Source: Planctomycetota bacterium
GTDB taxonomy: Bacteria > Planctomycetota > B15-G4
Length of the DNA stretch: 38,467 nt
NCBI GenBank assembly: GCA_029259695.1
Contig: JAJDEQ010000171.1
Coordinates: 1 to 38,467, forward strand
Direction: 5' to 3'
Position 1 is the stretch's first letter, and each line of letters starts with the position of its first letter. Both the position numbers and the translations under genes were made by a program. Positions 1 to 8,538 of the stretch are shown piece by piece. Below the pieces are notes generated by a model. It did no database searches, was not told the DNA's origin, and saw only the letters and a list, made by a program, of their open reading frames with translations.

Positions 1-1059
1 CGTGCCGGCGGGCCCCGTGGGACCAGCAGGTCCGGTGGCACCGTCAGCGCCATCCGCACCATTGGTCCCGTTCGTGCCGGCAGGTCCGGTCGCGCCGTCA
101 GCGCCGTCCGCACCATTGGTTCCGTTTGTGCCTGCAGGACCGGTGGGCCCAGCAGGTCCGGTGGCACCGTCGGCGCCATCCGCACCATTGGTCCCGTTCG
201 TGCCGGCAGGACCGGTCGCGCCATCAGCGCCGTCCGCACCGTTGGTTCCGTTGGTGCCTGCAGGACCGGTCGCGCCATCAGCGCCGTCGGCACCGTTGGT
301 TCCGTTCGTGCCGGCGGGCCCCGTGGGACCAGCAGGTCCGGTCGCGCCGTCAGCGCCGTCCGCACCGTTGGTTCCGTTCGTGCCAGCAGGACCGGTCGCG
401 CCATCGGCGCCGTCGGCACCATTGGTTCCGTTGGTCCCGGCAGGACCCGTGGGGCCGGCAGGTCCGGTCGAGCCGTCAGCGCCGTCCGCACCATTGGTTC
501 CGTTCGTGCCTGCAGGACCGGTGGGACCGGCAGGTCCGGTGGCGCCGTCAGCGCCGTCCGCACCGTTGGTTCCGGCAGGCCCGGTCGCACCATCGGCGCC
601 GTCCGTTCCGTTGGTCCCGGCGGGACCGGTGGGACCAGCAGGCCCGGTCGCACCATCGGCGCCGTCCGTTCCGTTGGTTCCGGCAGGACCCGTCGCGCCG
701 TCGGCGCCATCCGTTCCGTTGGTTCCGGCGGGACCCGTGGGACCAGCCGGACCCGTCGCGCCGTCGGCGCCATCCGCACCGTCGGTACCGGCAGGACCCG
801 TGGGCCCAGTCGCGCCGTCGGCGCCATCCGCACCGTTGGTTCCGTCAGCACCGGCGGGGCCGGTGGGGCCGACAGCACCCGTCGCGCCCGCAGCGCCGTC
901 GGCGCCATCGAGGCCGTCCGCGCCATCTGCGCCTGCCGGGCCCGTGGGACCCGCGGCACCCGTTGTTCCGGCAGGACCCGTGGGGCCCGTCGCGCCGTCC
1001 GCACCGTCCGCACCATCCGAACCGTTGGCACCGGCGGGGCCTGTCGGTCCCTGGAGCCC
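1..1059 (-). repeat. Coding tandem repeat array (GXY collagen modules)
   Basis: The DNA under the collagen array is a degenerate tandem repeat. The commonest module is six triplets ([18 protein letters not shown], 54 bp), often with an extra GPT GPA (18 bp). The part farthest from the start codon, about 1-480, is the most uniform. The start-proximal part is more varied, as expected if the array expanded at one end. Confidence 0.8.
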
Positions 1060-1548
1060 GGCCGTCGGGCCCACCCACTGACCGGCCGAGTTGATCACGA
1101 GTTGATTCGCGACTGAGACCGACAGCGGGTTGATGTTCTTGTTGAGCACATCGTCGGCGTTGCCAGCCGAGCCGGCGCGCCGAGCGTAGGGCACCGCCGT
1201 GATCCGCCGACGGGGCACCATCTCGGGGTCCGCACCGACCTTCACGCCGAGCCAGGCTTCACCGGACTCCACGAACAGCGTGCCCGGCGTGGGCGTGACC
1301 GAGCCCATCACGATGTTCACCACACCGTTGAGAGCGTTCGTGTTGTGGACTTCCTGGTAGCTCGGCGAACCCGAGAACTCGGTCGAGTAGACCGAGAGTT
1401 GGACGGTCACGGCTCCGTTCAGCGGGGTCCCGCCCGAGTCGGCAAGCCGGAACTGCATGTGATACAGGCGCGGCGAGGCTTGAGCCGTGACGGCTGCGAC
1501 GCAGATGAGCCAGAACGCGAACGTGCGGATTGCGTGACCAAGTTGCAT
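1..1548 (-). CDS. Secreted collagen-like protein, 3' end cut by window edge
   Basis: The reading frame stays open from an ATG at 1548 to the window edge, giving 516 residues with no stop, so the C-terminus is missing. Residues 1-24 look like a signal peptide ending in AQA. Residues 25-160 form a globular head with the pattern '[20 protein letters not shown]', which I recognise from the N-termini of many secreted bacterial fibre proteins. From residue 164 every third residue is Gly, for about 118 triplets. These are mainly [15 protein letters not shown] and GTD. In this array Asp is the only charged residue; I see no Lys, Arg or Glu. A triple-helical, extracellular, trimeric fibre is expected from the family. 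The missing C-terminus may carry an S74 chaperone like its neighbour, but that is inference. The start has a GGGG stretch about 7 bases upstream. Confidence 0.85.
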   Translation of the reverse strand, partial: MQLGHAIRTFAFWLICVAAVTAQASPRLYHMQFRLADSGGTPLNGAVTVQLSVYSTEFSGSPSYQEVHNTNALNGVVNIVMGSVTPTPGTLFVESGEAWLGVKVGADPEMVPRRRITAVPYARRAGSAGNADDVLNKNINPLSVSVANQLVINSAGQWVGPTAGLQGPTGPAGANGSDGADGADGATGPTGPAGTTGAAGPTGPAGADGADGLDGADGAAGATGAVGPTGPAGADGTNGADGADGATGPTGPAGTDGADGADGATGPAGPTGPAGTNGTDGADGATGPAGTNGTDGADGATGPAGPTGPAGTNGTDGADGATGPAGTNGADGADGATGPAGPTGPAGTNGTNGADGADGSTGPAGPTGPAGTNGTNGADGADGATGPAGTNGTNGADGADGATGPAGPTGPAGTNGTNGADGADGATGPAGTNGTNGADGADGATGPAGTNGTNGADGADGATGPAGPTGPAGTNGTNGADGADGATGPAGTNGTNGADGADGATGPAGPTGPAGT

Positions 1549-1733
1549 GGCGGACCCCATGTAGGATTCGCTGTGCGGTCGCGTGCGGTGACTTCCCACA
1601 CGCAATCTGCCCTTGACCCCGCCGGCGATTCCTCTTGTGCGGCGGCTACCCTCGTTCGGTTTCGAGAATCCGTCAAGGTTCGGGCGACACTGCCGACGCG
1701 ACGTTCCAGGGCGTCTCGGTGGCCATCAACGCG

Positions 1734-1766
1734 AGCGGGACGGCACCCGGAGGGGGCCGTCCCGCT
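1734..1766 (-). terminator. Strong hairpin downstream of the second collagen-like gene
   Basis: A perfect 11-bp inverted repeat, AGCGGGACGGC / GCCGTCCCGCT, encloses an 11-base loop and starts about 50 bases past the stop codon at 1816. There is no T-run after it in the direction of transcription, so it may be a factor-assisted terminator or an mRNA 3'-end stabiliser. Confidence 0.5.
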
Positions 1767-1815
1767 GCGCCAAGCCGATGTGAGGGCGCCCCCAGGTGGG
1801 GAAACGCCTTTGAAA

Positions 1816-4284
1816 TCAGCGTCCCTCGGCCTCCAGGGCCTGAATCCGGTCGATCAGGATCTGCAGCTTCTGCTCGAGGTCTTCGATCCGTTCGTCGCGC
1901 TCGGAGAGCTCCTGGTGGAGCCCCTGGATGGCGGCCAGGGCCACGCCGTCGGCATCCACCGTGGCGATGCCCTTGTCCGTGCCACCCAGGCCGAAGGCCG
2001 CCGCGAAGTCCTGGGCCATCGGGCCAAGGTGCGTCACGCCGTCGTCCTCCACCCGGTAGTTCCAGGTGCTGAGGGGCAGATCGAGGACCTGCTGCAGGAT
2101 CTGCATCACGTCCACCCCGCCGAAGTTCTCCTTCAGCGACACGTCGGACGAGTTGGTCCAGGTACCGCCGGTGGTCAGGTGGGCGCCGGTGGACGTGTCG
2201 ATGAAACGCCCGGCCGTGATCGCCGCACTCGAACCCGAGTCGCCGAGCCAGATGCCACCCGCGGCGCGCACGTTGAAGGTGTCCGCCGCTCCGGAGCTCA
2301 GCGTGGTGCCGGTGGAGTCGTTCCACACGAAGGCGCCGTTGTGCATCGCCTGGGCGCTGCGACCCGCTGCGAACGCGTAGTCGCCGTTGGCCCGGTTGCT
2401 CTCGCCGCCCGGGATCGTGGCGAAGTTGCCGCTGGCCTGGTTGGCGAAGCCGCCGCCGATGGCGCCGGAGACCCCGGTGCCGAAGAGCAGGTTGCCTGCA
2501 CCGCCGCCGATCGTGCCGCCGCCGGCCGCCGGCACGATGACGTTCGCCGCGCCGCCGCCGATCGACGACGCCTCAGCGCCTGCGTTGTTGTCGTCGCCGC
2601 CGCCGACTGCCGACCACAAGCCGTTGGCCTCGTTCGATCGGCCGCCGGAAACGCTCGAGCCCGTCGCCGAGGAGATGTTGTTGAGGCCGGCCACGAAGGC
2701 GTGGATCCCGGCGTTGGTGTTGCCCACGCCGAGGTTGGCCTTGCCCATCGTGATCGTGGCGTTGTTGCTCGTGGTGATGGGGCCGCTCATGACTCCACCG
2801 GCCAGGGGCAGCAGGCCGCTCGTGTCGCCGGCGGGGCCCTGCGGACCTGCGGGACCCATGGAACCGGTCGGTCCCGTGGGACCGGCGGGGCCGGTCGCGC
2901 CGTCGGCACCTGCCGAGCCATCCGCACCCGGGGCGCCGTCAGCGCCGTCGTTGCCGGCCGGGCCTGTGGGGCCTGGGGCGCCCGCGCCCGTGGGACCGGC
3001 GGGTCCGGTCGCGCCATCGGCACCGGGAGCACCCGGGGTGCCGTCGGCACCGTCGTTGCCAGCGGGGCCTGCAGCGCCGGTGGGACCAGCGGGGCCCGTG
3101 GGGCCGGCAGGTCCGGTCGCGCCGTCGGCGCCATCAGCACCGGCTGCGCCATCGGCACCGGGAGCACCCGGGGCGCCGTCGGTACCGTCGTTGCCAGCGG
3201 GGCCTGCAGCGCCGGTGGGACCAGCGGGGCCCGTGGGGCCGGCGGGTCCGGTCGCACCGTCGGCGCCGTCAGCACCGGCCGCGCCATCGGCGCCATCAGT
3301 ACCGGCTGCGCCATCGGCACCGGGAGCACCCGGGGCGCCGTCGGTACCGTCGTTGCCAGCGGGGCCCGTGGGGCCGGCGGGTCCGGTCGCACCGTCGGCG
3401 CCGTCAGCACCGGCCGCGCCATCGGCACCGGGAGCGCCCGGGGCGCCGTCTGCGCCATCAGCGCCAGCGGAGCCAGCGGAGCCGGTGGCGCCCGGCGGGC
3501 CGGTCGGACCCTGCGGGCCCGTGTCGCCATCGGTGCCGTTCGTTCCGTCGTTGCCATCGGCGCCGTTCGCGCCGGGAATGCCCTGAGGGCCGATGGGGCC
3601 CTGCGGTCCGGTGGGGCCGTCGGCTCCGTCAGCTCCGTCTGCACCGGCCGGGCCGGTCGCGCCCTGCGGTCCGGCGGGACCCTGCGAACCGGTCGGGCCC
3701 GGAGGACCTCCCGTGCCGCCCAGGCCGATCCAGATGCCGTTCTCGTCGATCACCGGCGTCCCGCCGACGCTGACGTCCTTGGGGTTGATGGACTGGCCGC
3801 CGGTCGCGCCTGCGATCCCGAGCGGCACGAAGGGCGACTCGGCGAACTCGGTCACCGTGCCGTTCTTCTTCGTGACCTCGACCTTGGTGGTGAACCACGC
3901 GTCGCGCAGGTAGAGGTCGTCGGGCAGGTCCTTGCTGTCACCGAGCACCAGGTCGACGAAGCCGTTGACCGGCTGGGTCTCGACCGGTTCGCCGGCGGCC
4001 TGCGCACCGTTCTTGTCGATGTCGAAGGTGATCGTCTCGTTCCACGGCACGCCGGGGGACTCTTCGATCGGGACGTACTCGACGCCGTCGAACTCGTAGA
4101 GGCAGACGGTCACGTCGAACGTGCCCTTGCTCTGCTTGAAGGGCTTGTAGGTCACGACTCCTTGCTTGTTCTCGGTCGTGCGGTTCACCGGCGCGTGGAG
4201 TCGAATCGAATCCGGAGCCTGGGCCGTCAACGGCGAGAGGAGGAAGGGAAGAACAAGGAGTGAAGAGAGGAGAGAGCGTGTCAT
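1816..4284 (-). CDS. Secreted collagen-like fibre with YadA-like head and C-terminal S74 self-cleaving chaperone
   Basis: 822 residues. Residues 1-23 are a signal peptide ending in AQA. Residues 24-190 are an unrecognised globular domain. Residues 193-487 are about 98 GXY triplets with one interruption. Residues about 515-650 are Gly/Asn/Ser-rich repeats of the type SxxGGxxNxAxGxxS, as in YadA-like beta-roll heads. The last 110 residues match the intramolecular chaperone (peptidase S74) of phage tail spikes: SDVSLKENF at 713-721, GPMAQDF, then a coiled-coil C-terminus. In that family the chaperone trimerises the fibre and cuts itself off just before the conserved Ser, using a Ser/Lys dyad; here Ser713 and Lys718 are in place. 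It should therefore form a self-assembled extracellular trimer. No Shine-Dalgarno is seen, and a hairpin lies just upstream of the ATG. Confidence 0.92.
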   Translation of the reverse strand: MTRSLLSSLLVLPFLLSPLTAQAPDSIRLHAPVNRTTENKQGVVTYKPFKQSKGTFDVTVCLYEFDGVEYVPIEESPGVPWNETITFDIDKNGAQAAGEPVETQPVNGFVDLVLGDSKDLPDDLYLRDAWFTTKVEVTKKNGTVTEFAESPFVPLGIAGATGGQSINPKDVSVGGTPVIDENGIWIGLGGTGGPPGPTGSQGPAGPQGATGPAGADGADGADGPTGPQGPIGPQGIPGANGADGNDGTNGTDGDTGPQGPTGPPGATGSAGSAGADGADGAPGAPGADGAAGADGADGATGPAGPTGPAGNDGTDGAPGAPGADGAAGTDGADGAAGADGADGATGPAGPTGPAGPTGAAGPAGNDGTDGAPGAPGADGAAGADGADGATGPAGPTGPAGPTGAAGPAGNDGADGTPGAPGADGATGPAGPTGAGAPGPTGPAGNDGADGAPGADGSAGADGATGPAGPTGPTGSMGPAGPQGPAGDTSGLLPLAGGVMSGPITTSNNATITMGKANLGVGNTNAGIHAFVAGLNNISSATGSSVSGGRSNEANGLWSAVGGGDDNNAGAEASSIGGGAANVIVPAAGGGTIGGGAGNLLFGTGVSGAIGGGFANQASGNFATIPGGESNRANGDYAFAAGRSAQAMHNGAFVWNDSTGTTLSSGAADTFNVRAAGGIWLGDSGSSAAITAGRFIDTSTGAHLTTGGTWTNSSDVSLKENFGGVDVMQILQQVLDLPLSTWNYRVEDDGVTHLGPMAQDFAAAFGLGGTDKGIATVDADGVALAAIQGLHQELSERDERIEDLEQKLQILIDRIQALEAEGR
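2824..3708 (-). repeat. Coding GXY repeat array in the S74 collagen-like gene
   Basis: About 98 Gly-X-Y triplets encoded by GC-rich near-repeats, with a recurring long module ([24 protein letters not shown] ...) present in several close copies between about 2990 and 3440. One G-x-G interruption breaks the register near 2973-2990. Confidence 0.75.
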
Positions 4285-4302
4285 GCGTATCTATCTGCAG
4301 CG

Positions 4303-4321
4303 CGACGCTTGCTGAGCGTCG
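4303..4321 (-). promoter_or_regulatory. 5'-leader hairpin of the S74 collagen-like gene
   Basis: A perfect 7-bp inverted repeat, CGACGCT / AGCGTCG, with a 5-base loop lies 18 bases upstream of the ATG at 4284, where a ribosome-binding site would be expected but none is visible. It could modulate translation or stability. It could also be chance in GC-rich DNA. Confidence 0.3.
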
Positions 4322-4406
4322 ACGTTTCTTGCGTCGGTCGAGCGCACGGGATGCCCTCCCCGCGAAGCCGATCTCCGGGGTCTGGGCGTGAGAGCCGAAC
4401 GACATA

Positions 4407-4435
4407 AGATTTCCCCGCGATCGGGGCCAGGTCAA
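4407..4435 (-). promoter_or_regulatory. Candidate promoter for the S74 collagen-like gene
   Basis: On the minus strand TTGACC (4435-4430) is followed after 17 bases by AAATCT (4412-4407). The spacer contains a CCCCG/CGGGG inverted repeat. The -35 is good and the -10 poor. The resulting leader would be about 110 bases and include the hairpin at 4303-4321. Confidence 0.25.
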
Positions 4436-4509
4436 ATCACGACCTGTTCAGGGCCTCGGGTGTCAGACGGATCGGCGTTTGTCGTCGCCGCAGCGTCGTT
4501 GTCGCTGAG

Positions 4510-5679
4510 CTAGCCCGTTCGGGCGCTCCGGGCGGCCAGGAGTTCGCCGTAGATGCGCTCCTGATCGCTGACCATGCGCTCCTGGCGGAATTCCTCGACG
4601 GCCTCCCGGCCCGCGGCGGCGAAGCGCTCTCGAAGCCCGGGATTCCCCAGCAACTCGACGAGCCGGCGCGCGGCGGTGCTCAGATTCCCCGGTTCGTACA
4701 GGTAGCCGTTGCGATCGTCGACCACCGCTTCGGGGACGCCGTCCACACGCGTTCCCACGATCGGCCGGCCGGCAGCCATGGCCTGGGGACAGACGCGGGG
4801 CAGTCCCTCCCAGCGTGACGTGAGCAGCAGCACGTCCAGCGCGCCGAGCAACTCGGGGATGTCGCGGCGCCAACCGAGCAGACGCAGACGGCGCCCCAGG
4901 CCGAGTTGGGCGCAGCGCAGCTCGACCGCCTGGCGCAACTCGCCGTCGCCGGCCAGGAAGAAATGGGCGTCGTCGCGCTCACGCAAGACACGCGCGGCGA
5001 TCTCGACGAAGTCCACCGGCGCCTTCTGCGGCTTGAGGCAGGCGAGCATGCCGACCACCGGCGCCTCGGCGGGGAGCTCGAGGGCGACCCGCGCGGCGGT
5101 GCGCAGGGAGTCCGCACGAGCGAAGTCGTCCACGTCGATGCCGCTGCGGACGATGTGCACCGGCGCGTCGCCGAACAGACGGTCGCGTCGGCCCCGCTCG
5201 GCGTGGCAGCTTGCCACGGTGAGGAATGCGTCGGTGCCGGTCGCGGCGCGGCGCTCCACCGCGAGGGCGATGCGGCGCAGCAGCGGTTGGCGGATCGCGT
5301 CGTGGCCGAAGCCGTGGACGGTGTGCACGACCGGGCCGGCGCCCGCCCGGCGCGCGGCCTGGCGACCGAGGATGCCGGCCTTGCTCGAGTGCGTGTGCAC
5401 GATCACCGGGCCGTCGTCGGCGAGAGGGCGCAGCAGCCGTGTGATGGCGCGGCGGGCTGCCCGATCCCGCAGGGGCCGGATCGGCCGTACCAGGTCCGGG
5501 ACGAAGTGCACCGGGACGTCGGGCAGCGCCCGCGCGGCGTCGTCGAGCAGCCCTCCCGGGCCGCACACGAGCTGCGGCGCGAACCGCCGTCGATCCAGGT
5601 TCGCCACCGTGTGCAGCGTGTTCTGCTGCGCACCGCCGAGTTCGAGCATGGTGATGATGTGGACGACCGGAACGGTCAA
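4510..5679 (-). CDS. Glycosyltransferase family 4 (GT-B fold)
   Basis: 389 residues, cytoplasmic, retaining GT-B glycosyltransferase; donor and acceptor cannot be told from sequence. The N-terminal half begins with a beta-strand and GGAQ loop (HIITMLELGGAQ) and contains VHTHSSKAGILGR, typical of WcaL/EpsF-like enzymes. The C-terminal half has the 'GMLACLKPQKAPVDF' nucleotide-binding strand and SRWEGLPRVCPQAM. In the usual E-x7-E motif the first Glu is present (E291) but the second is Gln299. I chose the TTG at 5679 because it overlaps the stop of the upstream FAD gene and keeps the first beta-strand. The in-frame ATG at 5649 would cut it. It is the last gene of the minus operon and is translationally coupled to the FAD enzyme. 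Confidence 0.88.
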   Translation of the reverse strand: MTVPVVHIITMLELGGAQQNTLHTVANLDRRRFAPQLVCGPGGLLDDAARALPDVPVHFVPDLVRPIRPLRDRAARRAITRLLRPLADDGPVIVHTHSSKAGILGRQAARRAGAGPVVHTVHGFGHDAIRQPLLRRIALAVERRAATGTDAFLTVASCHAERGRRDRLFGDAPVHIVRSGIDVDDFARADSLRTAARVALELPAEAPVVGMLACLKPQKAPVDFVEIAARVLRERDDAHFFLAGDGELRQAVELRCAQLGLGRRLRLLGWRRDIPELLGALDVLLLTSRWEGLPRVCPQAMAAGRPIVGTRVDGVPEAVVDDRNGYLYEPGNLSTAARRLVELLGNPGLRERFAAAGREAVEEFRQERMVSDQERIYGELLAARSARTG

Positions 5680-7049
5680 GAGGTCGGCTCGCGGATCCAA
5701 CCCGCCACGCTGCGTCCGTGGCGCAGGCTGTCCTCCATGGAGGTGTAGTCCCAGCTGCCGTAGCGCCCCATGGGGACGACCCGACGCTGCACGTACCAGC
5801 GGAAGAGCTCCGGCAGGGCGCGTCGCCGGGCGGAGTCGAAGACCACGTAGGCCTCGGGGATGTCGACCACGCGCGTGTGCACGATGTCGTCGGGCGAGCG
5901 CAGCAGGCCCAGTTCGAGCAGCCCGTCGATGGTCTGCTGGAGGTGGGCTTCGGCGCCCGGCTCGTCGTCCGGCAGGTAGGCGATCTCGGCGACCAGCGCG
6001 TGGTGGCCGGGCGGCGCCATCGCGGGTGTGAGCGCCGCGGGCAGGCCGACGCGGTGGAACGGCAGGCGCGGCTCGGGCACGTAGATCCACTGGGCGTCGG
6101 CGTGTGCTGCCTCGCCGCGGACACCGAGGTTCACCGCGCGGATCGACACGTGGCTGAGCTCCGCGGCGGTGTCGCGCAGGGCGTCGGGCAGGTCGGTCGT
6201 CATGCGGGCCAGCGTGGGGAGCGGGATGCTCGTGAGGATCGTCTCGGCGTCGTGCGTCTCGCCCCCGGCGAATGTCGCGCGTCGCGCACCCGCGTCGAGG
6301 CTGACGACCGAGGTGTCGAGCCGGATGCGATCGGCTGGGAGCGCCGCGGCGAGTGCGCGCGGCAGGTGATCGATGCCGCCGGCCGCGGGGTAGAGGAACT
6401 GCGGGTTGTAGCCGAAGGCCTTGTCGGAACCGGTGATCGCTCCGCGCAGGACGTCCGACAGTTCCGGACGGGGAATCGACCAGCTGACCCAGTCGCCGGT
6501 GACCTGCGCGAGGTCCCGGCGCCAGAGCTTGCCGTTGTAGGGCACGAAGAAGTGCTGCGCGAAGCCGGCGCCGAAGGAGTCGTGGATCCAGTCGAGGAAG
6601 TTGGGCTCGCCCTCGGCCGGGGGTGGCGCGACGGCCAGGTGCGGCAGGCCCGGCTCGACCGAGACGGCGTCGGGCACGGGGATCGCGCGGCGCTCGGGAT
6701 GGCGCAGGGTCTCGATGAACCCGGTCAGGCACTCGAGGCGCACGGCGAGCGGCAGGTTCGAGGTGTTCACCTGGAACGGGTAGGGCGTCAGCACGTCGTG
6801 ACTGTGGATCCAGGCGCTGCGCTCCAGGTGCGCGAACGCGCCGGGCATGAGGCCTTCGATCCACTGCCGGATGTCCGCGTCGCGCAGGTGCAACAGGTGC
6901 CCGGTGTAGTCGAACGTGAAGCCCTGCTCGCGGATCGAGCGGCACAGGCCGCCGACTTCGTTCTCGCGCTCGACGACGAGCACGTCCCGATCGTCGAGGT
7001 GAAATGCCGCCGAGAGGCCTGCGAGGCCGGCACCGAGGATCAGCACCAT
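5676..7049 (-). CDS. FAD-dependent oxidoreductase, UDP-galactopyranose-mutase/protoporphyrinogen-oxidase-like
   Basis: 457 residues. It starts with a Rossmann FAD-binding motif (GAGLAGLSAAFHL), followed by VVERENEVGGLCRS, where the Glu should bind the adenosine ribose and the GG contacts the flavin. A mid-region motif 'FFVPYNGKLWRRDL' resembles the 'PYN.K.W' segment of Glf-like and related sugar-cluster flavoproteins. In such clusters these enzymes are thought to remodel nucleotide sugars, but the substrate here is unknown. The ATG at 7049 has GAGG 8 bases upstream; a GTG at 7070 is an alternative. The 3' end overlaps the GT4 start by 4 bases. It is a clear paralogue of the gene at 23812-25200. 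Confidence 0.85.
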   Translation of the reverse strand: MVLILGAGLAGLSAAFHLDDRDVLVVERENEVGGLCRSIREQGFTFDYTGHLLHLRDADIRQWIEGLMPGAFAHLERSAWIHSHDVLTPYPFQVNTSNLPLAVRLECLTGFIETLRHPERRAIPVPDAVSVEPGLPHLAVAPPPAEGEPNFLDWIHDSFGAGFAQHFFVPYNGKLWRRDLAQVTGDWVSWSIPRPELSDVLRGAITGSDKAFGYNPQFLYPAAGGIDHLPRALAAALPADRIRLDTSVVSLDAGARRATFAGGETHDAETILTSIPLPTLARMTTDLPDALRDTAAELSHVSIRAVNLGVRGEAAHADAQWIYVPEPRLPFHRVGLPAALTPAMAPPGHHALVAEIAYLPDDEPGAEAHLQQTIDGLLELGLLRSPDDIVHTRVVDIPEAYVVFDSARRRALPELFRWYVQRRVVPMGRYGSWDYTSMEDSLRHGRSVAGWIREPTS

Positions 7050-7200
7050 GTCAGGCGCCTCGAACGCCACGCCGCTCGGGCGGCGTGCGGGGCTCTGGTG
7101 ACGGGTTGATCACGCGGCGTGGCAACACCGATGCGCTTCTCGGTCGTGCGTGGCTTCGGCTCGATCGGCCGGAGCGCTCAGGGGCGGTCGAGCGGGCAGG

Positions 7201-8538
7201 CTACCGCAGGAACACGGTGGGATCGACACCGAGCGCGATGCCGATCTCGTCCAGGACCCGCTGGGGGTAGGCTGCCGCCGGGAAGCGCTTGGCGAGCAGC
7301 ACGAACTGATCGGCGGCCTTCATGTAGAGGCCCGAGTTCAGGTAGTAGTGTCCGCGCAGGAAGAGCTTGGCTTCGCGTGGTACGTGAGCGGTGAGGCGCA
7401 CCGCGAGGGTGGTCTGGATCTCGCGGTGGCGCTCGCTCGAGAGCACCTCGAAGGAGGCGATGTCCCGGGTCCCGCCGGTCTTGCCGGGGATCGACCAGAT
7501 CCCACTGCCGTCCGGCAACGAGGTCCAATCGTCGGGGTAGGGCAGCTTGGCGAGGGTCTCGTCGCGGTCCGCGGTGCGCGGCAGGGGCGTCGAGCGGCGC
7601 CGCGGGAGGTCGAGGTCGAGCGACCCGGAGCGGCTCCCGTCGTAGATGAACTCGGGTCGGCGCCGCAGGATCATGCCGCGCGGCAGCAGGGCCCCCGAGT
7701 CGGCGTCCTGGACCAGGGGTTCGAGCGGCAGGTCGACGGGGTGGAACGTGCCCAGCCAGCGCCCGTCGTCGCCCTCCTCGATCTCGCGCAGCGCGGCCAG
7801 GAAACGCCCCTCGCTCAACCAGGCGATGGCGACCCACATGCGCACCTCGGCCGAGTTGCCGGCTTGACGGAAGGCCGCACGGGCCTGGGTGGGCTCGCCG
7901 CGGCGCAGGAAGTTCTTGCCGCGCCACATCGGGTTCTTGTCGAGCACCGCGCCGTAGATCAGGAACGCCAGGGCGACGGTCCCCACGAGCAGCAGCACGC
8001 CCACGCCGATGCCGGGTCGCGCCTGCTCGGCCGTGGTCTCGTCCTCGTCGCGGACCAGTCGGGCGAGCAGCCGTGAGCGCACTTCGGGCGGGAAGTGTCG
8101 CGCCAGCTCGAGACCGTTCCAGGAGTCCTCACCCGCTTGCAGTCCTTCGCGGACGTCCGGGTGGGGATCGCGCATGAGCCCGGCGATGCCCGCCTCGAGG
8201 CGCGGGTCCCCGAGCGGGTGCTGCTCGTCGCGCAGGATCTGTTGGATGCGCCACGACACGACGGTGGGGTCGAGCTTGAGCGTGAACGAGACGCAGCCCA
8301 AGCTTAGGCCCAATCCGTGCACGAGGATGCAGATGCGTCGATCGACAGGATCCAGTTCGGCCAGTTTGCGCGCCGCTTCGGACGGGGACACGGGTTGGTC
8401 GTGAACGCCCGGGGCGAGCCAGGTGGGGTCGCGCCGGGGCAGCCCGGAGAGGACCGCGCGCAGGTCGTCCGCGCGGGGGGCCTGGTCGAGCGCGTCGCCG
8501 TTGGGGTCCGGTTGCCGGTCGACGGGTGTGGGGGTCAT
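7201..8538 (-). CDS. Membrane-anchored protein with N-terminal sigma-region-4-like HTH and TPR-like outer part
   Basis: 445 residues. Residues about 59-104 (LDPVDRRICILVHGLGLSL... then PTVVSWRIQQILR) align by eye with sigma-70 region 4, including the 'GLS..' turn and the 'TVxSRIxxxLR' recognition helix. One strong transmembrane helix spans about 176-199. The rest, about 245 residues, should be outside the cytoplasm and includes helical, TPR-like stretches (FLRRGEPTQARAAFRQAG; near the end LYMKAADQFVLLAKRFP). The ATG overlaps the stop of the WecA-like gene by 4 bases, so the two are co-translated. It may be a membrane-tethered regulator or assembly factor. The HTH could instead be a degenerate helical domain. 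Confidence 0.75.
   Translation of the reverse strand: MTPTPVDRQPDPNGDALDQAPRADDLRAVLSGLPRRDPTWLAPGVHDQPVSPSEAARKLAELDPVDRRICILVHGLGLSLGCVSFTLKLDPTVVSWRIQQILRDEQHPLGDPRLEAGIAGLMRDPHPDVREGLQAGEDSWNGLELARHFPPEVRSRLLARLVRDEDETTAEQARPGIGVGVLLLVGTVALAFLIYGAVLDKNPMWRGKNFLRRGEPTQARAAFRQAGNSAEVRMWVAIAWLSEGRFLAALREIEEGDDGRWLGTFHPVDLPLEPLVQDADSGALLPRGMILRRRPEFIYDGSRSGSLDLDLPRRRSTPLPRTADRDETLAKLPYPDDWTSLPDGSGIWSIPGKTGGTRDIASFEVLSSERHREIQTTLAVRLTAHVPREAKLFLRGHYYLNSGLYMKAADQFVLLAKRFPAAAYPQRVLDEIGIALGVDPTVFLR

Noticed and set aside
2..1081. Open plus-strand frame rich in Pro, Ala and Val across the collagen array
   Set aside because: It is the mirror of GXY codons: GC-biased Gly, Ala and Asp codons leave the other strand free of stops. 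The minus-strand protein has a signal peptide and a clear head domain; this one does not.
1345..4263. Long plus-strand frame of 972 codons
   Set aside because: Runs opposite to the S74 collagen-like gene, whose domains are clear.
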